NCBI GenBank assembly: GCA_008501785.1
Contig: QQUD01000113.1
Span: forward strand, 1 to 11,239
DNA length: 11,239 bases
Origin: Chloroflexota bacterium
GTDB taxonomy: Bacteria; Chloroflexota; Anaerolineae; Promineifilales; Promineifilaceae
Direction: 5' to 3'
The position numbers and the translations under genes were made by a program. The number at the start of each line of letters is the position of its first letter. Position 1 is the stretch's first letter. The notes beneath the pieces are model-generated. The model did not search any database and had not been told where the DNA came from. It saw only the letters and a program-made list of their open reading frames with translations. Of this stretch, positions 1 through 5,924 are shown one piece after another.

Positions 1-96
1 AAAATTAAATCGGTAATAAACTAGGTACTGAATCGCCTAAATGAACCTGAAGTGCCGTGAATGGCGATTACCGATTTATTTTCTTCAGGTTCATAA
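1..96 (+). repeat. Structured repeat, copy 1 (kissing-hairpin element)
   Basis: This is a partial copy, cut by the window edge, of an element found again at 8546-8651. Two blocks are identical between the copies: 29-52 with 8584-8607 (24 nt) and 76-96 with 8631-8651 (21 nt). ATGAACCTGAAG (41-52) pairs perfectly with CTTCAGGTTCAT (83-94), a 12-bp stem with a 30-nt loop. AAATCGGTAAT (7-17) pairs perfectly with ATTACCGATTT (67-77) inside that loop, so the order is that of a pseudoknot or kissing loop. The left arm of the other hairpin, partner of 29-37, would lie before base 1. An alternative pairing of AATCGCC (31-37) with GGCGATT (63-69) competes with it. The element ends about 30 nt before the permease start codon, so a 5'-leader role is possible but unproven. 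Confidence 0.7.
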
Positions 97-127
97 TTCT
101 GCTGTTCTTCTCTTGCGGAGAAATGGT

Positions 128-1093
128 ATGACCGTCTTTGATGAAGCCCGATCATTAGCCGGACGTAAAGAAACTTTTCAGCGCCCGCGTTCTAAACTAG
201 AAAAACAGCGTGCCCGTTGGGGATGGATATTCTTGTCGCCCTGGATCATTGGGTTCTTAATTTTCACAATGTTGCCCATGTTGGCATCCCTCGCATTCTC
301 TTTCACCGACTTCAACATCACGAAGCCGGATGAAATGACATTTATTGGTATCGACAATTATGCTCGGCTTTTTTCCGACCCAGATTTAGGGCAGGCGTTA
401 AAAGTAACCTTCATTTTCTTCGCACTCGCGATTCCTTTGGGCATTGTTCAGCCAATTGCAATGGCTTCATTGCTCAATTTAAAACAATTAATAGGCAAAC
501 GATTCTTCACCACCTTTTTCTACATGCCCTATATGGTGCCTGTAGTTTCCGCAATTATCATTTGGCGCGGTGTAATGAATCCACAAACAGGATGGATCAA
601 TCGTTCTCTCGCATTTATCGGCATCAATGGCCCTGACTGGCTTAACAGCACCACTTGGGTATACCCAGCACTGCTCATCATCGGGCTTTGGAGCGCTGGT
701 AACGCTATGTTGTTCACGCTGATTGGGCTGCAAAACGTACCAACCGAAATTTACGACGCAGCAAAAGTAGATGGTGCCAATGGATGGCGACAATTCTGGC
801 ACATCACCATTCCGATGATTACACCTGTTATTTTCTACAATCTGGTTATGGCTGTTATTGGACTGTTCCAATATTTCACCATTCCCTGGATTTTGACACG
901 GGCATCAACCCAAGACCCAGGCCAATCACAGTACTTTTTCAATATTCACTTTTATAAAACTGCCTTCACCTATCAAGATATGGGATACGGTGCCACGCTG
1001 GCCTGGCTGCTCTTTTTCATCGCCATGTCCCTCACCATTTTCGTATTTTGGTCAGCAAAATATTGGGTTTATTCACCGGGAGGTACCGACTAA
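128..1093 (+). CDS. Sugar ABC transporter permease, MalF/UgpA type (CUT1)
   Basis: Inner-membrane permease of a carbohydrate ABC importer, 321 aa, the usual size for this family. It forms half of the translocation channel with the product of the next gene. A basic cytoplasmic N-terminus is followed by the first membrane segment at about residues 32-58. Further hydrophobic segments lie near 93-115, 130-147, 178-200, 232-255 and 290-309. The EAA loop that docks on the ATPase is at about 207-230 (EIYDAAKVDGANGWRQFWHI, then TIP). The start at 128 is preferred because GGAG at 117-120 lies 7 nt upstream. The in-frame ATG at 41 lies inside the structured repeat and would add 29 residues unlike the family. 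The stop TAA overlaps the next ATG (TAATG), implying translational coupling. The cargo is probably an oligosaccharide from the neighbouring glycosidases (inference). Confidence 0.93.
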   Translation: MTVFDEARSLAGRKETFQRPRSKLEKQRARWGWIFLSPWIIGFLIFTMLPMLASLAFSFTDFNITKPDEMTFIGIDNYARLFSDPDLGQALKVTFIFFALAIPLGIVQPIAMASLLNLKQLIGKRFFTTFFYMPYMVPVVSAIIIWRGVMNPQTGWINRSLAFIGINGPDWLNSTTWVYPALLIIGLWSAGNAMLFTLIGLQNVPTEIYDAAKVDGANGWRQFWHITIPMITPVIFYNLVMAVIGLFQYFTIPWILTRASTQDPGQSQYFFNIHFYKTAFTYQDMGYGATLAWLLFFIAMSLTIFVFWSAKYWVYSPGGTD

Positions 1094-2181
1094 TGAGTGC
1101 CCTAACCGAAAAAAGAACACAAACAAAATCCAACCTTCGTACCTATCCAGTTTCCGACCGCAGCATGCGACGCATAATTATCATTGGTTTTGTGACCATG
1201 TTTGCATCAATGGCATTATTTCTATATCTGGGTCCATTTATTTACATGTCAGTCACCTCTTTAAAATCATTGGACCAAATTCAAAATGGGAAGATTCTGC
1301 CCAAGTCTGAAGCAACGTACCATTACGAGGATGAGGATTATTCCCTGTATCAAGTACCGCAGCCTGATGGTTCTGTTGAAACGTGGGCATTGGTTAAAAA
1401 GGGACGTGAAAACAGTCAATTTATTAACCCCAATAACCCAGAAGCAGGCCTGATCGAATGGGAAGGACGCTGGCGTGCATTGGAACCCTCTTTACATGCT
1501 GACGCTCAATGGGGCAATTACCTCGAAGCCTGGAAAGCGATTGAATTTCCAAAACTGTTTGGCAACACATTTGCAATTGCTATTTTAGGGGTCATTGGCA
1601 CGATTATCTCTTGTACGCTGGTTGCTTATGGCTTTGCTCGTTTTCCCATCCCTGGCAAAAATATAATCTTTCTCATTTTGATTGGCACGATTGTGCTGCC
1701 CAGACAAGTGACGCTTATTCCCACTTACTTTTTGTTTAACAAATTGGGATGGGTAAATACCTGGCTGCCGTTGGTCGTTCCTCACTTTTTTGCCAATGCG
1801 TACAACACATTTTTGCTGCGTCAATATTTCTTGTCGATTCCAAAAGAATTAGATGAAGCAGCGATGATTGACGGGGCTGGCCCGTTCCAAATTTTGTTGC
1901 GCGTGATTGTGCCGCAATCGTGGCCGGTGCTGATTGCTGTCGCCTTGTTCCACACCGTTTATGCGTGGAACGATTATTTTGAGCCGCTGATTTACCTGCG
2001 CGGTAATTCTGATTTGTGGCCGATTTCGATTGGTTTGCAAGAGTTCAACTTTGTTTATGGCACACAGCCACATCTGCTGCAAGCAGCTTCGCTGATGGCA
2101 TTGGGATTGCCAGTGTTGATGTTCTTCCTGGCTCAAAAGTTCTTTATGCAAGGTGTGAAAATTACTGGTGTAGAGAAATAA
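1093..2181 (+). CDS. Sugar ABC transporter permease, MalG/UgpE type, with enlarged extracytoplasmic loop
   Basis: Second permease of the same importer, 362 aa, against roughly 270-300 for typical MalG-type proteins. GGAGG at 1079-1083 lies 9 nt before the ATG at 1093, and the start overlaps the upstream stop (TAATG); an in-frame ATG at 1048 lies inside the previous gene and has no such support. The first membrane segment is at about residues 27-52. A hydrophilic, acidic stretch at about 62-150, rich in D/E/W/Y, sits where the first periplasm-side loop belongs and explains the extra length. Later segments are near 158-180, 190-210, 222-240, 277-297 and 328-348. The EAA loop is at about 251-274 (KELDEAAMIDGAGPFQILLR, then VIVP). 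Any role of the enlarged loop in contacting the binding protein is inference. No ATPase or binding-protein gene is visible in this window. Confidence 0.93.
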   Translation: MSALTEKRTQTKSNLRTYPVSDRSMRRIIIIGFVTMFASMALFLYLGPFIYMSVTSLKSLDQIQNGKILPKSEATYHYEDEDYSLYQVPQPDGSVETWALVKKGRENSQFINPNNPEAGLIEWEGRWRALEPSLHADAQWGNYLEAWKAIEFPKLFGNTFAIAILGVIGTIISCTLVAYGFARFPIPGKNIIFLILIGTIVLPRQVTLIPTYFLFNKLGWVNTWLPLVVPHFFANAYNTFLLRQYFLSIPKELDEAAMIDGAGPFQILLRVIVPQSWPVLIAVALFHTVYAWNDYFEPLIYLRGNSDLWPISIGLQEFNFVYGTQPHLLQAASLMALGLPVLMFFLAQKFFMQGVKITGVEK

Positions 2182-2194
2182 TATCATGAAATTT

Positions 2195-2296
2195 CACCAA
2201 TTGTAGGGGCGTACCCTTGTGGGCAACCTGGTTTGTCGAACACCCAGGTGATCCCCAAGACAGGGCGGGTACAAGACCCGCCCCTACAACAATTGG
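2195..2296. repeat. GC-rich palindromic repeat (GTAGGGGCG...CGCCCCTAC family), MITE-like
   Basis: The outer arms are CCAATTGTAGGGGCG (2197-2211) and CGCCCCTAC (2279-2287) plus AATTGG (2291-2296), complementary apart from three unpaired bases. Inside are ACCTGG/CCAGGT (2226-2231 with 2244-2249) and a strong 8-bp stem GGGCGGGT/ACCCGCCC (2263-2270 with 2276-2283, 5-nt loop). Repeats of this GTAGGGGCG type are scattered through spacers of many Chloroflexi and cyanobacterial genomes (recalled knowledge, not searched). Imperfect outer symmetry extends to about 2192 and 2307 (TTTCAC versus GTGAAA). I found no clear target duplication. In RNA it would fold just 3' of the permease genes and could protect or terminate the transcript. 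Confidence 0.7.
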
Positions 2297-2392
2297 TTTC
2301 TTGTGAAAGATCAGTGAGCTTTGTTTTTTTGCAATTAGAATTGAAGAGAGATCGAGTGGTTTGGGGAAAATTGCAAACACGGACAGGAGAAA

Positions 2393-2429
2393 CACGGATT
2401 GTAGGATTTATTGATTTCTCTAATCCGTG
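2393..2429. repeat. Inverted repeat CACGGATT / AATCCGTG
   Basis: CACGGATT (2393-2400) and AATCCGTG (2422-2429) form a perfect 8-bp stem with a 21-nt loop, followed by seven A (2431-2437). CACGGA occurs again just upstream, near 2378-2383. ATCCGTG-type words are a common intergenic repeat in environmental bacterial genomes (recalled, not checked). There is no T run on the + side, so it is not a typical rho-independent terminator. Confidence 0.5.
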
Positions 2430-2490
2430 CAAAAAAATCTAAGAAACCTCCTTTAATAGTTTGCTCAAATTTTGATATTGGAATGTAAAA

Positions 2491-3858
2491 ATGATGAGAG
2501 AAATTACCCGAAAGCGGTTAGGGCAGGTTTTGTTATGCCTGCTGGTAAGTATGACAGTTGTGATAGTAGGTTGCCAAAGTGAAGTGCCGGTTGAGCCAAC
2601 AGTTACGCCGACGGCAATCCCTACACCCATCCCCACCCAAATGCCCAACGCACTCTTCGTCAATGCTACCCAACAGCTTGGCGACATCAATCCATACGTG
2701 TACGGCACCAACTTCGGTCCCTGGATAACCGTTCCTTTTGATTTAATTCCACAGGCAGAAAACGCCGGAATTCGCTTTTTGCGTTTTCCGGGCGGCAATT
2801 GGGGCGATCTCAACAAAATCACCCATCGCCAAGTTGACCAGTTCATCAAGCTGTGTGAGCAGATGGGAGCCGAACCCCAAATCAGCGTGCGGCTGCGTGG
2901 CGGTACACCTGAGCAAGCGGTCGAATTGGTCACCTACGCCAACATCGAAAAAGAGTACGGCGTCAAATATTGGTCGATTGGCAACGAACCCAGCCTCTAC
3001 GATGATTACGACACGAACCGCTACAATGAAGAATGGCGACAGTTTGCCGAAGCGATGCTGGCTGTTGACCCAGACATTTTGCTAATTGGGCCAGACACGC
3101 ACCAATACACCGGCGGTCCAGATGTTGATCCGAAGGATGAAAACGGCCGTGATTGGGTCCAAGCCTTTTTAGAAGCCAATGGCGACATGGTGGACATTGT
3201 CGCCGTACATCGCTACCCCTTCCCGCGCACAATGACCAGCGTCACAACCATTCCCGAATTACGCGCCAGCAGCAGCGAGTGGGACACAATCATTCCCAAT
3301 TTAAAAACCTTGATCAACGAAACCACCGGACGCGATCTACCTGTCGCTATCACCGAAGTCAATTCGCATTGGAGCAAGGTGATTAGCCAGGAAGCTACAC
3401 CAGATTCACATTTCAATGCGATTTGGTGGGGCGACGTATTAGGGCGTATGATTGAGCAGGAAGTGGACATTGTGGCGCATTTTGTGCTGCAAACGAAGGA
3501 TGGCGCAGGCGGCTGGGGCTTGCTGGCACGAGATCATGTACGTCCCACCTACTACGTCTACCAGCTCTACCAGCAGTTTGGACAAATCCGTCTGACCTCT
3601 GCATCAGATGTACCAAATGTATCGGTGTATGCAGCAGAGCGCGAGGATGGTACGATCACAGTGATAGTAATCAATCTGGGTGATGCGGACATGGATGTGC
3701 CGCTGCAAATTGTGGGTGATGTGGGTGAAACGGCCGTTATCCACCGCCTAGACCCCGCACACAACGCCGAAAACCTGGGTGAAATCAGCTTCAAAAACAC
3801 CGATGCCATCACCCTACCGGGACAATCCATCTCGCTTTACCTGTTTGAGACAGAATAA
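2491..3858 (+). CDS. Lipoprotein clan GH-A glycoside hydrolase (GH51/GH39/GH44-like), substrate unassigned
   Basis: Secreted, lipid-anchored glycosidase, 455 aa. A basic N-terminus and hydrophobic stretch (residues 12-27) end in the lipobox IVGC with Cys28. A Pro/Thr-rich linker (about 31-52) tethers the catalytic domain. A (beta/alpha)8-type domain runs from about 55 to 360. It has an RFPGGNWGD strand motif (98-106), the probable acid/base Glu166 in SIGNEPSLY, HRYPFPR (240-246) and the probable nucleophile Glu289 in AITEVN. The 123-residue gap and GNEP motif suit a retaining clan GH-A enzyme. A C-terminal beta domain (about 365-455) resembles those of GH51 and GH30. The start is limited by an in-frame stop at 2473-2475 to ATG 2491 or 2494; no clear Shine-Dalgarno is visible. 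The GH3 gene follows 5 bp later. Activity on beta-glucan or hemicellulose is inferred from context; the family is not certain. Confidence 0.8.
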   Translation: MMREITRKRLGQVLLCLLVSMTVVIVGCQSEVPVEPTVTPTAIPTPIPTQMPNALFVNATQQLGDINPYVYGTNFGPWITVPFDLIPQAENAGIRFLRFPGGNWGDLNKITHRQVDQFIKLCEQMGAEPQISVRLRGGTPEQAVELVTYANIEKEYGVKYWSIGNEPSLYDDYDTNRYNEEWRQFAEAMLAVDPDILLIGPDTHQYTGGPDVDPKDENGRDWVQAFLEANGDMVDIVAVHRYPFPRTMTSVTTIPELRASSSEWDTIIPNLKTLINETTGRDLPVAITEVNSHWSKVISQEATPDSHFNAIWWGDVLGRMIEQEVDIVAHFVLQTKDGAGGWGLLARDHVRPTYYVYQLYQQFGQIRLTSASDVPNVSVYAAEREDGTITVIVINLGDADMDVPLQIVGDVGETAVIHRLDPAHNAENLGEISFKNTDAITLPGQSISLYLFETE

Positions 3859-3863
3859 ACAAC

Positions 3864-5840
3864 ATGAACCGACGATTTTTCTTTGCAACGATTCTTGTTT
3901 TTTGTTTGCTGCTGAGCTGCCGAGAAGCAGCACCCACGCAAACGGAAAACACCCCCATCGACACGATCACCGACGATGCAACGAGCACACGCGCCTATCA
4001 AGATGCCTCTCTTTCTCCAGCAGAACGCGCAGACGATTTACTCAGCCGCATGACGCTGGCTGAAAAAATTGGGCAAATGACGCTTGTCGAAAAGAACAGC
4101 TTGGGGAATGGGGCGATTGGGGAATGGGGGCTAGGGGCGCTTTTGAGTGGTGGTGGTGGTTATTTTCAACCCAACACAGCCGAAAGCTGGGCGAAAAACA
4201 TTCGTGCCTATCAAGATGAAGCGCTGTCAACCCGATTAGGGATTCCACTGCTGTATGGCAGTGACGCGGTACATGGTCATGGCAATCTGAAAGGCGCGGT
4301 TATTTTCCCGCACAATATTGGACTGGGCGCGACCCACGATGCAGATTTGCTGGAGCGCATTGGACAGGTGACAGCAGTGGAAACGGCCGTTTCCGGCGTA
4401 AACTGGAACTTCGCTCCCGTGCTGGCTGTGCCGCAAGATATTCGCTGGGGACGCACCTACGAAGCCTACAGCGAAAACACAGCCGTCGTCACTAAACTGG
4501 CAACCGCCTATTTGCGCGGCTTGCAGGGCGACGATTTAGCTTCCAGCGAAACCGTGCTGGCAACCCCCAAACACTTTGTTGGGGATGGCGGCACCGCCTG
4601 GGGAAGTTCCACAACAGCCCTTTTCATGGACAAACAGTACGTTTATCAAATCGACCAGGGCGTGACCGAAGTCGATGAAGAAACATTGCGCACCGTGCAT
4701 TTGTCACCTTATCAAGCCGCCATCGACGCAGGCGCACGCAGCATCATGGTTTCGTTTAGCAGTTGGGGCGGCATGAAAATGCACGCCCAGCGCTATTTGC
4801 TGACAGACGTGCTCAAAGGTGAAATGGGTTTCACCGGCTTTGTGGTGTCGGACTGGGCAGGCATTGACCAGATTTCGGATGATTATGAAGCGGCAGTAGT
4901 AACGGCAGTTAACGCAGGCATCGACATGAACATGGTGCCAACCGATTACAACCGTTTCATCAATATCCTGACCAAAGCGGTTGAAAATGGCGACGTGCCA
5001 CAAGAACGCATCGACGACGCAGTACGCCGCATCTTAACCGTCAAATTCGAGATGGGGCTATTTGAAAATCCCTCTCCCGACGACAATTTTTTTGAACAAG
5101 TTGGGTCAGCAGACCATCGCGCACTTGCCCGCGAAGCAGTCAGCAAGTCTGTTGTGCTGCTGAAAAATGACGGTCACATCGTGCCGCTGCCCAAAGATGC
5201 ACAACGCATTTTTGTAGCAGGCAAAGCAGCCGATGACATCGGCATTCAGAGCGGCGGCTGGACGATTGAATGGCAAGGAGCCATCGGCAATATCTCCAAT
5301 GGCACCACAATTTTGGAAGGGATTGAGCAGGCAGTGGGCGCGGAAACGGCCGTGACCTACAATAGCTTTGGCAAATTCGACCGCATCACCGACGACAATG
5401 GCAATTTAGCAATTGCCGATTATGGCATTGTGGTGGTTGGCGAAACGCCTTACGCCGAAGGACTTGGCGATCAAGCCGATTTGTCGCTTTCTGAAGCTGA
5501 TTTAACCGTCATTGAGCGCGTCCGTGAGCGCAGTGAAAAGCTGGTGGTGCTGATTGTGTCAGGACGGCCGTTAATCATCACCGAACCCCTCCGCGATTGG
5601 GACGCTGCCCTGGCTGTTTGGCTGCCAGGAACTGAAGCAAATGGTATTGCCGATGTTCTCTTTGGAGACGTGTCATTTCAGGGTATATTACCCTTCACTT
5701 GGCCACGTACGATGAGCCAACTGCCGTTTGATTTTAACAACATGCCCAGCCGTGGCTGCGGCGCGGCACTTTTTCCATTTGGGTATGGATTGAGTACGGA
5801 CAGTATGGAAACGGCCGTTCTCTGTCCACCAGATCAATAA
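3864..5840 (+). CDS. Lipoprotein GH3 beta-glucosidase / beta-glucan exohydrolase
   Basis: 658-aa exo-acting glycosidase that should remove terminal glucose from beta-glucan oligosaccharides outside the cell. The signal peptide ends in LLSC with Cys19, predicting a lipoprotein. The (beta/alpha)8 domain (about 45-400) has YGSDAVHGH (131-139), GRTYEAYSE (196-204), KHFVGDGGT (236-244) and the nucleophile Asp330 in VVSDWAGID. The alpha/beta sandwich domain (about 420-640) begins with KSVVLLKNDG, contains VVGETPYAEG with Glu527 as probable acid/base, and ends in FPFGYGLST. This two-domain layout matches barley ExoI-type exohydrolases; the fibronectin-III-like third domain of many bacterial GH3 enzymes is absent. 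No Shine-Dalgarno is evident and the previous stop is 5 bp away, so translational coupling is likely. Linkage preference cannot be read from sequence. Four exact ACGGCCGT palindromes lie within the gene. Confidence 0.93.
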   Translation: MNRRFFFATILVFCLLLSCREAAPTQTENTPIDTITDDATSTRAYQDASLSPAERADDLLSRMTLAEKIGQMTLVEKNSLGNGAIGEWGLGALLSGGGGYFQPNTAESWAKNIRAYQDEALSTRLGIPLLYGSDAVHGHGNLKGAVIFPHNIGLGATHDADLLERIGQVTAVETAVSGVNWNFAPVLAVPQDIRWGRTYEAYSENTAVVTKLATAYLRGLQGDDLASSETVLATPKHFVGDGGTAWGSSTTALFMDKQYVYQIDQGVTEVDEETLRTVHLSPYQAAIDAGARSIMVSFSSWGGMKMHAQRYLLTDVLKGEMGFTGFVVSDWAGIDQISDDYEAAVVTAVNAGIDMNMVPTDYNRFINILTKAVENGDVPQERIDDAVRRILTVKFEMGLFENPSPDDNFFEQVGSADHRALAREAVSKSVVLLKNDGHIVPLPKDAQRIFVAGKAADDIGIQSGGWTIEWQGAIGNISNGTTILEGIEQAVGAETAVTYNSFGKFDRITDDNGNLAIADYGIVVVGETPYAEGLGDQADLSLSEADLTVIERVRERSEKLVVLIVSGRPLIITEPLRDWDAALAVWLPGTEANGIADVLFGDVSFQGILPFTWPRTMSQLPFDFNNMPSRGCGAALFPFGYGLSTDSMETAVLCPPDQ

Positions 5841-5849
5841 AAAGCTAGT

Positions 5850-5902
5850 CAGCATTTCAGCTAGTCAGCAAAAAGCTGAAGTGCTGACAAGCTGAAATGC
5901 TG
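5850..5902. repeat. 20-bp stem hairpin in the GH3-GH94 spacer
   Basis: CAGCATTTCAGCT (5850-5862) pairs with AGCTGAAATGCTG (5890-5902), and GTCAGCA (5864-5870) pairs with TGCTGAC (5882-5888). This gives a 20-bp stem with one A-A mismatch and an 11-nt loop. AGCTAGTCAGCA occurs twice directly (5843-5854 and 5859-5870), so the spacer is built from a few repeated words. No T run follows, so it looks like a processing, stability or attenuation hairpin, or a repeat insertion, not a full terminator. Confidence 0.75.
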
Positions 5903-5912
5903 AAATGCTTCC

Positions 5913-5918
5913 AAGGAG
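5913..5918 (+). promoter_or_regulatory. Ribosome binding site of the cellobiose phosphorylase gene
   Basis: AAGGAG lies 6 nt before the ATG at 5925 and fixes that start. It is the clearest Shine-Dalgarno among the three enzyme genes that start before 8385, and it sits just after the 5850-5902 hairpin, which leaves it unpaired. Confidence 0.85.
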
Positions 5919-5924
5919 ATCATC

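Larger units (their letters stand above)
2182..2490. other. 309-bp non-coding spacer between importer and glycosidase genes
   Basis: No convincing gene lies here; short open frames in it run through palindromic repeats. It holds a GC-rich palindromic repeat (2195-2296), a T run (2323-2330) too far from the hairpins to make a classic terminator, and a second inverted repeat (2393-2429) followed by seven A. Near the glycosidase start, TTGCTC (2461-2466) and TGTAAA (2484-2489) are 17 bp apart, but transcription from them would start within or after the start codon, so I do not call them a promoter. The spacer may separate two transcription units. Confidence 0.6.

Noticed and set aside
68..97. 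Promoter-like TTACCG-18 bp-CATAAT in repeat copy 1 (TTACCA and CATAAC in copy 2)
   Set aside because: The -35 match is only 3 of 6, and both boxes lie in the paired regions of the structured repeat, which explain their conservation better.
41..127. Upstream ATG giving a permease 29 residues longer
   Set aside because: The ATG lies inside the conserved stem of the structured repeat, and the extra residues do not look like the family; ATG 128 has GGAG 7 nt upstream.
488..871. Antisense open frame opposite the first permease, and similar long antisense frames such as 7425-7757 and 7776-8078
   Set aside because: They lie opposite strongly supported genes, have low-complexity or Cys/His-rich translations without family motifs, and show no ribosome binding site logic.
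2162..2442. Short open frames in both strands of the 2182-2490 spacer
   Set aside because: They run through palindromic repeats, and no frame has a convincing RBS or recognisable protein.
2461..2489. Promoter-like TTGCTC-17 bp-TGTAAA before the glycosidase
   Set aside because: The matches are weak and transcription would begin at or past the start codon, leaving no leader; a leaderless transcript is possible but not supported.
5850..5902. Rho-independent terminator between GH3 and cellobiose phosphorylase
   Set aside because: The stem is long but no T run follows on the + strand; the next bases lead into an RBS.
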